Part shown: positions 39,606 through 51,100 of the stretch, piece after piece
How the letters are laid out: each line of letters begins with the position of its first letter
How positions within the stretch are numbered: the stretch's first letter is position 1
Assembly (NCBI RefSeq): GCF_010211765.1
Contig: NZ_PDWO01000005.1
Coordinates: 1-64,000, forward strand
Direction: 5' to 3'
DNA from: Pseudoxanthomonas kaohsiungensis
GTDB taxonomy: Bacteria; Pseudomonadota; Gammaproteobacteria; Xanthomonadales; Xanthomonadaceae
DNA: 64,000 bases
Made by a program: the position numbers and the translations under genes
The notes under the pieces: generated by a model
What the model was told of the DNA's origin: nothing
The model's input: the letters and a program-made list of their open reading frames with translations, nothing else
Databases searched by the model: none

Positions 39606-40487
39606 CTACTCGGTCCGCACGGTACCCGCCGGCACGAACACCCAGGTGCGGGTGACGTGCAGGATGTCGACCTTGTCGCCGGTGTCCGGCAACGGCGGGA
39701 ACGGTTCGGCCAGGCGGACCATGCGCAGCACCCCCTCGTCCAGCAGCGGCGTGCCGCTCGAACGCAGGATCCGCGTGCTCTCGACACTGCCGTCGCGGCG
39801 GACGCCGACGCTGACCACCACCTGGCCGCCGAGGCGCCGGCGGCGTGCCTCGTCGGGATAGTTGAGGTTGCCGATCCGCTCGGCCCGGTCCACCCAGGCG
39901 CGCAGGTAGTTGGCGTAGGCGTACTCGCGCGTGCTCGCCGAGACGAACTTGCGCGTCGGCCGCTTCGCGTACAGCTCCGAGCGCAGGTAGACCTCGGCCG
40001 CCAGCCGCGCCATCTCGGCGTCGCGCGCGGCCCGGGCCTCGCTCACCGGCGGCAAGTCGGGCACGTGCAGCGGCTCGCGCGGCTGCGCCGCGACCATGGC
40101 TTCTTCGCCGCGCCGGCTGGCGACCACCCGCGCCTGCGGCGGCGGCGCTTCCACCGCCGCACTCTGCCGCTGCGGCAGCGGCTCCTCGCCCGGTTCGGCC
40201 AGCGGGATCGCGCCGGCCTGCAGGTCGCGCGGACGCTGGGCCTTGTCGTGCTCGCCGCCGCCACGGTTGCTGGCCTGGGCCAGGAAATCGGCCTGTTCCG
40301 GGGTCAGCTCGGTGCGCGTCTGGCTGAAGATCACGTCCAGCGTGGGCACCAGCGGCGCCTCCTCCTTGAACGCGAAGCCCAGCCCCAGGATCACGATGCC
40401 GTGGACCAGCAGCGACAGCACCGCGGTGGCGTTGAGGCGCTGGCGGGGGCCGATGGGCGGCGGCGGGGCGGCGGCCGCGGCGGTCAT
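39606..40487 (-). CDS. TonB-family energy transducer
   Basis: A 293-residue protein with an N-terminal inner-membrane anchor (AVLSLLVHGIVILGLGFAF, residues 22-40), a charged periplasmic linker rich in Pro, Glu and Arg, and a C-terminal TonB domain (YPDEARRRRLGGQVVVSVGV near 222, GSVESTRILRSSG, LDEGVLRMVR). It would link ExbBD energy to an outer-membrane receptor or act as a TonB paralogue; partners are not in the window. Its ATG overlaps the gshB stop (ATGA). Stop TAG next to a tandem TGGCTT run. Confidence 0.85.
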   Translation of the reverse strand: MTAAAAAPPPPIGPRQRLNATAVLSLLVHGIVILGLGFAFKEEAPLVPTLDVIFSQTRTELTPEQADFLAQASNRGGGEHDKAQRPRDLQAGAIPLAEPGEEPLPQRQSAAVEAPPPQARVVASRRGEEAMVAAQPREPLHVPDLPPVSEARAARDAEMARLAAEVYLRSELYAKRPTRKFVSASTREYAYANYLRAWVDRAERIGNLNYPDEARRRRLGGQVVVSVGVRRDGSVESTRILRSSGTPLLDEGVLRMVRLAEPFPPLPDTGDKVDILHVTRTWVFVPAGTVRTE

Positions 40488-41452
40488 GCGCCGGCGTCGG
40501 CCGGCGGGCCGGCTTCGATCGCATCGAACAGCAGGCCGGCGATGTTGAGGCCGAACTGCGCGTCCAGCTCGCGCGCGCAGGTCGGGCTGGTGACGTTGAC
40601 CTCGGTGAGGTAGTCGCCGATCACGTCCAGGCCGACGAAGCGCATGCCACGGCGGCGCATCTCCGGGCCGACCTGGGCGGCGATCCAGCGGTCGCGGTCG
40701 CTCAGCGGACGGCCCTCGCCGCGGCCGCCGGCGGCCAGGTTGCCGCGGAACTCGTCGCCCTGCGGGATCCGGGCCAGGCAGTAGTCGACCGGCTCGCCGT
40801 CGACCAGCAGGATCCGCTTGTCGCCGTCGACGATCTCCGGCAGGTAGCGCTGCGCGAGCGCCAGCTTGCGGCCGCCGTCGGTCAGCGTCTCCAGGATCAC
40901 GTTGAGGTTGGGGTCGCCGGCCTGGCTGAGGAAGATCGAGCGCCCGCCCATCCCGTCCAGCGGCTTGAGCACGACTTTGCCCTGCTCGGCGGCGAACGCC
41001 TTCAGCTCGGCCGCGTCGCGGCTGATCCGGGTCGGCGGGCAGCATTGCGGGAACAGCATCGAGGCCAGCTTCTCGTTGAAGTCGCGCAGCCCGCGCGGGT
41101 CGTTGACCACCTGCGCCCCGGCCAGCCGTGCCAGGTCCAGGACCTGGGTGTCGTAGACATACTCGGCGTCCACCGGCGGGTCCTTGCGCATCAGCACCAG
41201 CTGCCCCGGGCCGAAGGCGCGCTCGGCGAAGTCGCCCAGGGTGAACCAGCCGTCCTTGTCGTCGCGCACGGCCAGCGGCGCGGTTCGGGCCACGGCGCGG
41301 CCGTCGCGCACCGACAGCCCGCCCGGCCGCACGTAGTGCAGCCGGTGCCCGCGCCGCTGCGCCTCCAGGAGCATCGCGAAGGTGGTGTCCTTGGCGATCT
41401 TGATCGACCCGATCGGGTCCATCACCACGATGACGTCGAGGGGGGCGGTCAT
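40484..41452 (-). CDS. gshB: Glutathione synthetase
   Basis: A 322-residue ATP-grasp ligase joining gamma-glutamylcysteine and glycine. It starts LDVIVVMDPIGSIKIAKDTT and carries MRKDPPVDAEYVYDT, KPLDGMGGRSIF near 162, EIVDGDKRILLVDG, GRGEGRPLSDRD near 252 and VIGDYLTEVNVTSPTC near 285, all typical of GshB. Length is normal. It heads the gshB-tonB unit and is divergent from the pilus chemosensory operon, the same neighbourhood as in Pseudomonas, where gshB precedes pilG. Confidence 0.95.
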   Translation of the reverse strand: MTAPLDVIVVMDPIGSIKIAKDTTFAMLLEAQRRGHRLHYVRPGGLSVRDGRAVARTAPLAVRDDKDGWFTLGDFAERAFGPGQLVLMRKDPPVDAEYVYDTQVLDLARLAGAQVVNDPRGLRDFNEKLASMLFPQCCPPTRISRDAAELKAFAAEQGKVVLKPLDGMGGRSIFLSQAGDPNLNVILETLTDGGRKLALAQRYLPEIVDGDKRILLVDGEPVDYCLARIPQGDEFRGNLAAGGRGEGRPLSDRDRWIAAQVGPEMRRRGMRFVGLDVIGDYLTEVNVTSPTCARELDAQFGLNIAGLLFDAIEAGPPADAGA

Positions 41453-41602
41453 GGCGCGCAGGCGGGTGCCGCAGGGGAGGGACCGGTGATGGTAGCCGAT
41501 CCGGCCGCCGGCACCGGCGCGTCAAAAATGCGACGCGCGTCAGGGAATGCGGCCGCTCCCGCATCCTGCCCGTTCAGGGTGGGCGCCATTATGCCGCCGG
41601 GC

Positions 41603-41633
41603 TTGACAGTCTCTGGCCGGACTGGGATATAGA
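41603..41633 (+). promoter_or_regulatory. Promoter of the pilG operon
   Basis: TTGACA at 41603-41608 and TATAGA at 41628-41633, spacing 19; the shifted GATATA gives spacing 17. The pilG ATG is 53 bases downstream. This is the only consensus -35 hexamer I noticed in an intergenic region of the window and it faces a large operon. Confidence 0.65.
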
Positions 41634-41685
41634 CACCTTCGCAGTGGCGCCGGAAGAAGCGCCGCGCGCATGGGGAATTAGGGTA

Positions 41686-42087
41686 ATGACTGACAACACG
41701 GCCCCGACCGGGGCACTGGCCGGCTTGCGGGTCATGGTCATCGATGACTCCAAGACCATCCGCCGGACGGCCGAAACGCTGCTCAAGCGCGAGGGCTGCG
41801 AGGTGGTCACCGCCAGCGACGGCTTCGAGGCGCTGGCCAAGATCGCCGACCAGCAGCCGCAGATCATCTTCGTCGACATCATGATGCCGCGGCTGGACGG
41901 CTACCAGACCTGCGCGCTGATCAAGGGCAACCAGAAGTTCAAGGGCACGCCGGTGATCATGCTGTCCTCCAAGGACGGCCTGTTCGACAAGGCGCGCGGC
42001 CGCATCGTCGGCTCCGAGCAGTACCTGACCAAACCATTCACCCGCGAAGAACTGCTGGGCGCCATCCGCACGTACGTCAACGCCTGA
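41686..42087 (+). CDS. pilG: Twitching motility response regulator PilG
   Basis: A 133-residue single-domain receiver. Acidic pocket MVIDDSKTIRR near residue 18, phosphorylated Asp in IIFVDIMMPRLDGY near 63, Thr/Ser position in VIMLSSKDGLFD, and Lys in YLTKPFTREE near 115. In Pseudomonas PilG takes phosphate from ChpA and promotes pilus extension and cAMP signalling. ATG 41686 is chosen; a GTG 42 bases upstream adds unconserved residues. Pseudomonas order pilG-pilH-pilI-pilJ is kept. Confidence 0.94.
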   Translation: MTDNTAPTGALAGLRVMVIDDSKTIRRTAETLLKREGCEVVTASDGFEALAKIADQQPQIIFVDIMMPRLDGYQTCALIKGNQKFKGTPVIMLSSKDGLFDKARGRIVGSEQYLTKPFTREELLGAIRTYVNA

Positions 42088-42106
42088 CCGGGGGGCAGGC
42101 AACAAC

Positions 42107-42472
42107 ATGGCTCGAATCCTGCTGATCGAAGACTCGCCGACCGATCGGGCGGTCTTCACCCAGTGGCTGCAGAAGGGTGGCCACCAGGTCATCCTCGCCA
42201 CCAATGCCGAGGACGGCATCGAAATCGCGCGCAAGCAGCTGCCGGACCTGGTGCTGATGGACGTCGTGCTTCCGGGCATGAGCGGCTTCCAGGCCACCCG
42301 CGCGCTGACCCGCGACGCGGCCACGAGCAAGATCCCGGTGCTGATCGTCAGCACCAAGAGCATGGAGACCGACCGTGCCTGGGGCATGCGCCAGGGTGCG
42401 GTCGACTACGTGGTCAAGCCGCCGCGAGAGGAAGACCTCCTCGAGCGCATCAACCAGCTGGTGACCGCCTGA
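42107..42472 (+). CDS. pilH: Twitching motility response regulator PilH
   Basis: A 121-residue receiver domain: LLIEDSPTDRAVF at residue 5, phosphorylated Asp in LVLMDVVLPGMSGF near 52, VLIVSTKSMETDRAW and the lysine in YVVKPPREEDL near 103. In Pseudomonas PilH acts as a second receiver, promoting retraction or draining phosphate from PilG. It is 19 bases after pilG and one base before pilI. Confidence 0.94.
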   Translation: MARILLIEDSPTDRAVFTQWLQKGGHQVILATNAEDGIEIARKQLPDLVLMDVVLPGMSGFQATRALTRDAATSKIPVLIVSTKSMETDRAWGMRQGAVDYVVKPPREEDLLERINQLVTA

Positions 42473-42473
42473 C

Positions 42474-43004
42474 ATGCGCACTCCGTTCGACATCCTCGCC
42501 GACTACGAGCAGCGCAGCCTGCTGCACGCCGTGCAGCTGCCCGCGCGCGAACTGGGTCCGGAGACCTGGCGCGGTGTGGGCTACCGCGTCGGCGACCGCC
42601 GCCTGGTCTCGCAGTTCGGCGAGGTGGTCGAAATCCTGTCGATGCCGCCGGTGACCCCGGTCCCGGGCGCGCAGCCCTGGCTGCTGGGCATCGGCAACCT
42701 GCGCGGCAACCTGTTCCCGGTGGTCGACCTGAAGCTGTTCCTAGAGGGCGAGCGCACCGTGCTGCACGAAGGCCAGCGCGTGCTGGTGATGCGCCAGCAG
42801 GGCGGCGACGTCGCCCTGACCATCGACGAACTCTACGGCCAGCGCAGCTTCGGCGAGGAACAGGCGATCGACCCGGCGCCGCTGGCGCAGGGCCGCTACG
42901 GCCACTTCGTCGATCGCGCCTTCCACAGCGACGGGGCCGACTGGGGCGTGTTCTCCCTGTCGCGCCTGGCCCGCACCCCCGAATTCCGCCAAGCCGCCGC
43001 CTGA
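42474..43004 (+). CDS. pilI: CheW-like coupling protein PilI
   Basis: A 176-residue CheW-domain adaptor that links the receptor PilJ to the kinase ChpA. The N-terminal helical tail (MRTPFDILADYEQRSLLHA) is typical of PilI. The two SH3-like subdomains show WLLGIGNLRGNLFPVVDL near 63 (the CheW receptor-binding block) and VLVMRQQGGDVALTIDEL near 102. Start and spacing to pilH fit tight coupling. Confidence 0.93.
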   Translation: MRTPFDILADYEQRSLLHAVQLPARELGPETWRGVGYRVGDRRLVSQFGEVVEILSMPPVTPVPGAQPWLLGIGNLRGNLFPVVDLKLFLEGERTVLHEGQRVLVMRQQGGDVALTIDELYGQRSFGEEQAIDPAPLAQGRYGHFVDRAFHSDGADWGVFSLSRLARTPEFRQAAA

Positions 43005-43040
43005 GCCGGCCGGCCCTGCACCGAACCGAGGTTACAACGC

Positions 43041-45077
43041 ATGAGCACCGCACCGGACACCGCCAAGACCAGCCGCCTGGGTGGCGTCAGCACAGGCTTC
43101 TGGCTCGTCCTGCTGGCCCTTTCGGTGATCGTGTTCGGCCTGAACACCGGCGTGGCCACCTGGCAGGGCAGCCGCCTGGCCGGCGCCGGCACCGGCGCGG
43201 CCGACCTGCAGGTGCTCTCGCAGCAGTTGGCCAACCAGGGCCGTGACGCGGTGTCGGGCAATGCCGAGGCGTTCAAGGATTTCCGCCAGACCAAGGCCCA
43301 GATCGAGAGCACCGTGTCGGACCTGCAGGGCCGCTTCGGTGCGGAACCCGGCGTGTCCGGCCAGCTCGGCCAGCTGGTGGAGGTGTGGACGCCGCTGGGC
43401 GAAAGCGCCGCGCAGATCGTGGCCAGCGAGCCGGCGGTGCTCGCGCTGGCCGGCAACGCCGACCGTTTCGCCGGTCGCGTCCCGCAGCTGCAGGCGCAGC
43501 TCAACGAAGTGGTGCGCGCGATGACCGCCGGCGGCGCGCCGGCCTCGCAGGTGTTCAGCGCGTTGCAGCAGGTCGTGGTGGCCGGCACCATGGCCCGCCG
43601 CGTGACCGAAATCCGCGCCGGCGGCCCGACCGCCGCCGCCGCCGGCGACGCGCTTGCGCGCGACGCCGTGGTGTTCGGCCAGGTGCTCGAAGGCCTGGCC
43701 CAGGGCAACGAGGAACTGGGCGTGGCCCCCGTCCGCAACGCCGCCGCGCTGGCCGCGCTGGAGCAGTCGCAGGCGCTCTGGGGCGAGATGCGCAAGGACC
43801 TGGACGCGATCCTGGGCAGCTCCAAGAACCTGTTCGCCGCGCAGGGCGCGGCGGCCAGCCTGGCCGCCGGCTCGGACGAGATGCTCGAGGCCAGCAAGAA
43901 GCTGTTCGACGCGTTCTCCGCGTTCGGTTCGGTTCGCGACACGCGCCTGTTCCCGAACTTCTGGCTGGGCATCGTGTCCGGCGCGCTGGCGCTGATCTCC
44001 CTGATCGGCTTCGTCTGGACGTCGGTGCGCAGCCGCTCGCGCGAGCAGGAGATCCGCTACCAGGCGCAGGTCGAGTTCAACAGCCGCAACCAGCAGGCGA
44101 TCATGCGGTTGCTGGACGAAATCAGCTCGCTCGGTGAGGGCGACCTGACGGTGAAGGCCTCGGTGACCGAGGACATGACCGGCGCCATCGCCGACGCTAT
44201 CAACTACGCGGTCGACGAGCTGCGCAACCTGGTGACCACCATCACCACCACCTCGGTGCAGGTCGCGGCCTCGTCGCAGGAAACCCAGGCCACGGCACTG
44301 CAGCTGGCCGAGGCGTCCAACCACCAGGCCGAGCAGATCACCGCCGCCTCCCAGCGCATCAACGAAATCGCGGCCAGCATCGAGCAGGTCTCGCGCAACT
44401 CGACCGAATCGGCCGAAGTGGCGCAGCGCTCGGTGGTCATCGCCGCCGAGGGCGCCGGCGTGGTGCGCGAGACGATCCAGGGCATGGACCAGATCCGCGA
44501 CCAGATCCAGGAGACCTCCAAGCGCATCAAGCGCCTGGGCGAGTCCTCGCAGGAGATCGGCTCGATCGTGGAACTGATCAACGACATTTCCGAGCAGACC
44601 AACATCCTGGCGCTCAACGCCGCGGTGCAGGCCGCCGCGGCGGGCGAAACCGGCCGCGGCTTCGCGGTCGTGGCCGACGAAGTGCAGCGGCTGGCCGAAC
44701 GCACCTCCGGCGCGACCCGCCGGATCGAAGGCCTGGTCCAGGCCATTCAGGCCGACACCAACGAAGCGGTCAGCTCGATGGAGCAGACCACCGCCGAAGT
44801 GGTGTCGGGCGCCCGTCTGGCCGAGGACGCGGGCACCGCGCTGACCGAGATCGAGCGCGTGTCCAACGCGCTCAACGACCTCATCAAGAACATCTCGGTC
44901 GCGGCGCAGCAGCAGGCCGGCGCGGCGGCCGACATCACCAAGACGATGGGCGTGGTCCAGCAGATTTCCGGACAGACCTCGCGTGGTGCGGGACAGACCG
45001 CCGACTCGATCGGACACCTGGCGCAGCTGGCGGCGGACCTGCGCCGCTCGGTGGCCGACTTCAAGTTGCCGGCCTGA
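43041..45077 (+). CDS. pilJ: Type IV pilus chemoreceptor PilJ
   Basis: A 678-residue methyl-accepting-type receptor. Transmembrane segments at about 20-40 and 307-329 bracket a periplasmic PilJ domain; a HAMP region follows, then a long cytoplasmic coiled coil. The hairpin tip is SEQTNILALNAAVQAAAAGE near 520, slightly altered from the common AAIEAARAGE. In Pseudomonas PilJ senses pilus status, probably through PilA. The gap to chpA is 97 bases and holds only a 25-codon frame; the methyltransferase gene pilK, which follows pilJ in Pseudomonas, is missing. Confidence 0.93.
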   Translation: MSTAPDTAKTSRLGGVSTGFWLVLLALSVIVFGLNTGVATWQGSRLAGAGTGAADLQVLSQQLANQGRDAVSGNAEAFKDFRQTKAQIESTVSDLQGRFGAEPGVSGQLGQLVEVWTPLGESAAQIVASEPAVLALAGNADRFAGRVPQLQAQLNEVVRAMTAGGAPASQVFSALQQVVVAGTMARRVTEIRAGGPTAAAAGDALARDAVVFGQVLEGLAQGNEELGVAPVRNAAALAALEQSQALWGEMRKDLDAILGSSKNLFAAQGAAASLAAGSDEMLEASKKLFDAFSAFGSVRDTRLFPNFWLGIVSGALALISLIGFVWTSVRSRSREQEIRYQAQVEFNSRNQQAIMRLLDEISSLGEGDLTVKASVTEDMTGAIADAINYAVDELRNLVTTITTTSVQVAASSQETQATALQLAEASNHQAEQITAASQRINEIAASIEQVSRNSTESAEVAQRSVVIAAEGAGVVRETIQGMDQIRDQIQETSKRIKRLGESSQEIGSIVELINDISEQTNILALNAAVQAAAAGETGRGFAVVADEVQRLAERTSGATRRIEGLVQAIQADTNEAVSSMEQTTAEVVSGARLAEDAGTALTEIERVSNALNDLIKNISVAAQQQAGAAADITKTMGVVQQISGQTSRGAGQTADSIGHLAQLAADLRRSVADFKLPA

Positions 45078-45174
45078 GCGTGCGACGGGGGAATGAGTCG
45101 ATGAGGATGGTCAGCAACAAGCGCCCGCCCGCGCCCGGCAACGCCGGCCGGCCCCGCCTCGCCGGGAGCCGCCG

Positions 45175-48100
45175 ATGAGCGCCCTGCGCGACGCGATGAG
45201 CCACGCGGTGCTGGGATGGGTCAAGCCGGAGCTTGACGAGACCCTGCGCCAGGCGCGCAACGAGGTCGAGGCGTTCGCCGAGGATCCGGCGGATACCAGC
45301 CGCATGCGCTTCTGCGCCGGTTACCTGCACCAGGTGCAGGGAACCTTGCGCATGGTCGAGCTGTATGCCCCGGCGATGGTCGCCGAGGAGATGGAGTTGC
45401 TCGCCCAGGCGGTGCAGCAGGGGGCGGCCAGCGATCGCGACGAGGCCTGCGCGACCCTGATGCGCGGCACCGTGCTGCTGCCCGACTACCTCGAACGACT
45501 GCAGAACGGCCACCGCGACATCCCGATCGTGTTGTTGCCGCTGCTCAACGACATCCGCGCCGCGCGTGGCGCGGCGGTCCTGAGCGAGAGCGTGCTGTTC
45601 GCGCCGGACCTCAGCGGCCCGCTGCCGGACCAGGTGCCGGAGGCCTCGCCGTTGCCGTGGACCCAGCGCCAGGACCGGGTGGCTTCGGCGCAGGCGCGCC
45701 TCGACCAGGCGCTGGCGGCATGGCCGGAACAGGCCGCGCCGGCCGACCCGGCGGCGCTGGCCTCGGCCGCGGCCGACCTGCTCGAGAACGCCCGCCACGA
45801 AACCACCCGCCGCATGCTGTGGGTGCTGTCTTCGGCCGCCACCGCGTTGCGCGACGGCGCCCTGGCGGCCAGCGACGCCCTGCGCGGTGCGTTCGCCGGC
45901 ATCGCCCGCGCGGTGCGCCAGGCGCACGAGGACGAGGCCGCGCCCTCGAACGCGCAGGGCGTGGCCAGCCAGGAACCGACCCGCCAGCTGCTGTACCTCA
46001 TCGCCCAGGCAAGGGCGACGCATCCCGCGCTGGACGCGCTGCGCGATGCGTTCGACCTCGAGGTGCACGCGCCGAGCGAGGCCGAGCTCGACCATGCGCG
46101 CGGCAGCCTGGCCGGCCGCAACCGCGACCTGCTCAACACCGTCGGCGGGGTGGTCAAGGAGGAACTGCTGCGGGTCAAGGACGCGCTGGACCTGCACCTG
46201 CGCACCGGCGGCGACGCCGCCTCGCTGCAGCCCCAGACCGCCGAACTGGCCAATGTCGCCGATACCCTGGGCATGCTCGGCCTGGGCGTGGCCCGCGACG
46301 TCGTGCTGCAGCAGCGCCAGGCGCTGGACGCCATCGCGCGCGGCGAACAGCCGGCCAGCGAGAGCGCGCTGCTCGACATCGCCGGCGCCCTGCTCTACGT
46401 GGATGCATCGCTCGACGACCAGGTGGCCCGCCTGGGCGCGGGCGAGGAAGGCGAGGATGCCGCGGCGGCCGAGGCGCGGCGCACGGTGGAGGTGCTGGCG
46501 CACGAGGCGATCGCCAACTTCGCCGCCGCGCGCGAGCACTTCGTCGCCTTCATCGAGACCAACTGGGACCACGAACGGCTGAAGGATGTGCCGCAGTTGC
46601 TGTCGGAGGTCTCGGGCGCATTGCGCATCCTGGACCTGCCGCAGCCGGCCGACTACCTGGAAGGGGTGCGCCGCTACATCGCGACCGAGCTGCTGCAGCG
46701 CCGGCGCGTGCCCAGCGGGCGCCAGCTCGACACCCTGGCCGACGCCATGGCCAGCCTGGAGTACTACCTCGAAGCGCTGCGCGACCGCCGGCCGAACCGC
46801 GAGGAGATCCTGGAGATCGCCCGCAGCAGCCTGGAAAGCCTGCACTACTGGCCGTTGCCGGAAGAGGCCGACGCCGAGGTCGAGGCCGCAGCCGCGCCAG
46901 CGGTGGCCGTGGCTGCTGTCGGCCTGGCGCCTGCGCCGGCGGCCGTCGCGGCGACCTTCTCCTCCTGGGATCCGGTGGCTGCCGAGAACGACGAGGCCGC
47001 CGCCCCGCTGGCAGACGATGCCGATGCCACCGGGCCGGCAGCGGTGCCGGAGCGCGAGGTGCTTGAGGCGCCGGCGCTCGACATCGAAATGCCGGCCGTC
47101 GAGGTGGCCGCCATCGCGGAGCCGCCTGCGGTCGACAACGCGCAGTGGATCAGCTTCGATCCGGTGGCGGCCGAACTCGACAGCGGCGCCGTCGGCGATG
47201 CCGGCCACAGCCAGGCCGCGGCGGCGGCGCCGTCGACCGCAGCGGCGCCTCAGGCCGATGCCATCGGGGGCGTGGAGGTATCCGCCGTCGACGAAGGCGC
47301 GGCGAGCGCCGCCGGGTCGACCGCGGCCGAGGAGGCTGTTGCCGCCGGCGCCACGCCAGAGGCCGTTCCTGCATTGCCGGACGACCTGCCGCAGGTCTCC
47401 CCGGTAGCCGGGACCGACACCTGGCTGGACCTGAGCATGAAGGTCCAGCCGGATGTGCGGCCGGCCCAGGTCTACGAGAGCCGGATCAGCCGCATCGAGC
47501 TCGATGCGGACTCCACCTCGCTGATCGCCGAGATTTCCGCTGCCGCCGCCGGCCTTGATGCCGTCGCTTCGCCGGCCGTCCCCGCGCCGGCCATCGCCAG
47601 CCTGCAGCTTGTCGAGGTCATCGGCGGTTTCGACGATACCCAGGACATCGACGCCGACATACGCGAAGTCTTCCTCGAGGAGTTCGAGGAGGAGCGCGCC
47701 AACCTGCAGCGCATGGTGCCGCACTGGGGCCAGGCGCCGGAGGAGCTCGAGCGGCTCCGCCCGATCCGCCGCGTGTTCCATACGCTCAAGGGCAGCGGCC
47801 GCCTGGTCGGCGCGCGCGCGCTGGGTGAATTCAGCTGGAAGATCGAGGGCATGCTCAACCGCGTGCTCGACGGCACCCGCGTCCCGGGTCCGGCGGTGCT
47901 GGCGATGGTGCAGCAGGCCTGCGACGTGCTGCCGCAGTTCGATGCGGCATTGCGCGGCGAAGGCAGCGTGACCGCCGACCTGTATGCGATGGAGGCGGTC
48001 GCCGACCGCATCGCCGCCGGCGAGGACGTCTTCTACACCCCGGCTACCGCGCCGTCCGCGGCTCCCGCGGCCGAGCCGGTCCCCGTGGTCGAAGAGGGCA

Positions 48101-51100
48101 CGCCAGCGTCGGTCGACAGCGTCCTGCGCGAGATCCTCGAGGCCGAGGTCGCTTCGCACCTGGAGACCGTCGATGCCTGGATCGCCTCGGCGCGCCAGGC
48201 GCCGGAGCCGGCGAGCGAGGCGTTGCTGCGCGCCATCCACACCATGAACGGCGCGTTCGCCATGACCGACGTGCCGGAGATCACCGGCGTCACCGACGCG
48301 GCCGAAACCTTCGTGAAGCGCTCGCTCGCCGCGTCCCGGGTGCCGGACGCCGAGGCGGTCGACGCCCTGGCGGCGATGGCCGACGCCATCCGTGGCTGCA
48401 TCCGCGCGCTGCAGGCCGAGTCGCCGCGCATTCCGCGCTTCACCGCGCTGGCCGAGCGCCTGCGCACCCTGTCCGAAAGCCTGCCCGAGGCGCGCTGGCC
48501 GCAGGTCGCCGAGCCGGAGGCCGAAGCGCTGCAGGACACGCTCCCGCAGGCAGGCGTCGAGCTCACCAGCGTCGAGGACCTGGCGGCGTACCTGGACCAG
48601 GCACCGGCCGATGTCCCCATGCCGGCCGACGCCGATGCAGGCCGCGTTGCCGCCGCCAGCGGCGTGTTCGCGGCGGCTTCCGCCGCGGCGGTGGTGGGTA
48701 GCGATGCGGCCGATCGCGCAGAGGTGGTCGCCGCGCAGGAGGCAGACCAGCCCGTCGAAGACTTCGACCTCGAAGCCGTCGGCGAAGTCGCGGCCGACGC
48801 GCCTGAAGCGGATGTCGCGGCCGGATCGGATGCGACCGACGCCGGCGACGAGTCCGTGGATGCCGCCTTCGTCGACGTGGAGGCGGTCGATGCGGAAGCC
48901 GCGACCGGCAACCTGTCGGAGGCGCATGCGTCGGAGGCCGAAGGCGAGCCTGCAGGCGTGCCGGCAATGGAAGCAGACGCCGCGGATCAAACCGAAGCCG
49001 AGCTCGAAGCCGAATTCGAAGTCTTCGAGATGGACATGGGCGCCGCCGAGGCGATCGACGCAGGAGCCGCCGACGCGTCCGGGGCAGCCGCTGCCGCTGC
49101 CGACGACGGTGCGCCGATGGGCATCGCGGACGAAGAGGCCGTTGCGGCGACCGCGCCGGCCGCAGATGCCGACGTGGCGTCTGCCGAAGCGGAGGCGACC
49201 GTCGCCGCCGTGGTCGCCATGCCGGCGCTTGGCGCGCCGTTGCCCGAGTTCCGCTCCGAGGAGGAGGCCGTGGCCGACGGTCCGATGCTCGATTTCAACG
49301 AACTGGATCGCGACCTGGTCGACATCTTCGTCGAGGAAGGCGTCGATATCCTCGACCACGTCGATGGCCTGATCCAGGAGCTCCGCCAGGACCCGTCCTC
49401 GCGCGAGGCGATCATCGGCCTGCAGCGGGACCTGCACACGCTCAAGGGCGGCGCGCGCATGGCCGGCATCGCCAGCATCGGCGACCTCGGCCACGTGATC
49501 GAATCGCTGCTGGAAGCCGTGGCCGAACACCGCACCGAGCTGCAGCGCGGCGACATCCAGCTGCTGGAGCGCGGGTTCGACGCCCTGCACCGGCTGCTGC
49601 AGCACACCCGCGTGCATCGCGCCACCGACATCCCGCAGGCGCTGATCGACGAGTTCGAGGCGCGGATCCGCGGCGAAGCGGTGGCCGTGCCCGGCGAGTC
49701 CGCCGAGGCCAGCTACGTGGCCGCGCTGGCGACACCGCCAGCGACTGCGGACGTTCCGGAGCCCAAGGGTGCGCCGGCGATCGCCGAAGCCGCGGAACCG
49801 GAGCCCGTGCGCATGCACGTGCCCCTGTCTGCGCCGGTGGAGGACGAGGCGGCAGTCGCCACCGACGAAGGCGCGCCGCGCGCGCCGCAGGAGCAGGTGC
49901 GCGTGCGCGCCGACCTGCTCGACAACCTGGTCAACCATGCCGGCGAAGTGGCGATCTACCGCTCGCGCCTGGAGCAGCAGCTGGGTGCGTTCCGCAGCGC
50001 CATGGCCGAGCTGGACCGCACCAACGCTCGACTGCGCGACCAGCTGCGCCGCCTGGACCTGGAAACCGAGGCCCAGATCGTCGCCCGCTACCAGCGTGAA
50101 CAGGACAGCGCCGACCCGACCTTCGACCCGCTGGAGCTGGACCGCTTCTCCACGCTGCAGCAGCTCAGCCGCGGCCTGGCCGAATCGGCGGCCGACTTGA
50201 CCGGCCTGCAGGGCGTGCTCGACGACCTGGCGCGCCAGTACGACGTGCTCCTGCAGCAGCAGTCGCGCGTGAGTTCGGAACTGCAGGACGGGCTGATGAG
50301 CGCACGCATGGTGCCGTTCGACAGCATCGTCCCGCGCCTGCGCCGCGTGGTCCGCCAGGCCGCGCACGACACCCGCAAGCAGGTGCAGCTGCGCCTGGAC
50401 GGCACCCACGGCGAACTGGACCGCAACGTCCTCGATCGCATGGTCGCGCCGCTGGAGCACATGCTGCGCAATTCGGTGGCCCATGGCCTGGAGTCGCCGA
50501 AGGACCGCCGCGGCAACGGCAAGGACGAGGAAGGCACGATCACCATCGCGCTGCGCCGCGAAGGTTCGGAAATCGTGCTGCAGGTGGCCGACGACGGCCG
50601 CGGCCTGGACCGCGCCGCGATCCGCCGGCGCGCCGAACAGCGCAACCTGATCAAGCCGGGTGCGGAGCTGACCGATGCCGAGCTGGACTCGGTGATCTTC
50701 GAATCCGGCTTCAGCACCTCCGAGAAGGTCAGCCAGCTGGCCGGCCGCGGCGTGGGCATGGACGTGGTCCGCAACGAGGTGCGCCAGCTTGGCGGCACGG
50801 TCGAGATCGACTCGGTCGCCGGCAAGGGCGTGACCTTCACCCTGCGCCTGCCGCAGACGCTGGCGGTGACCCAGGCGGTGTTCGTGCAGATCGGCGAAAC
50901 CACCTTCGCGGTGCCGGTGGCTTCGGTCAGCGGCATCGGCAGGATCTCGCGCGAGCGCTTCGAGGCCGGTGGCGGCGTCTACCGCTATGCAGGCGAGGAG
51001 TACGCGCTGCACGACCTGGGCCTGCTGGTCGGACAGGGCGCGGCCAAGGCCGAGGGCCAGGCGCAGGTGCCGCTGCTGCTGGTGCGCGCCGGCGACCTGC

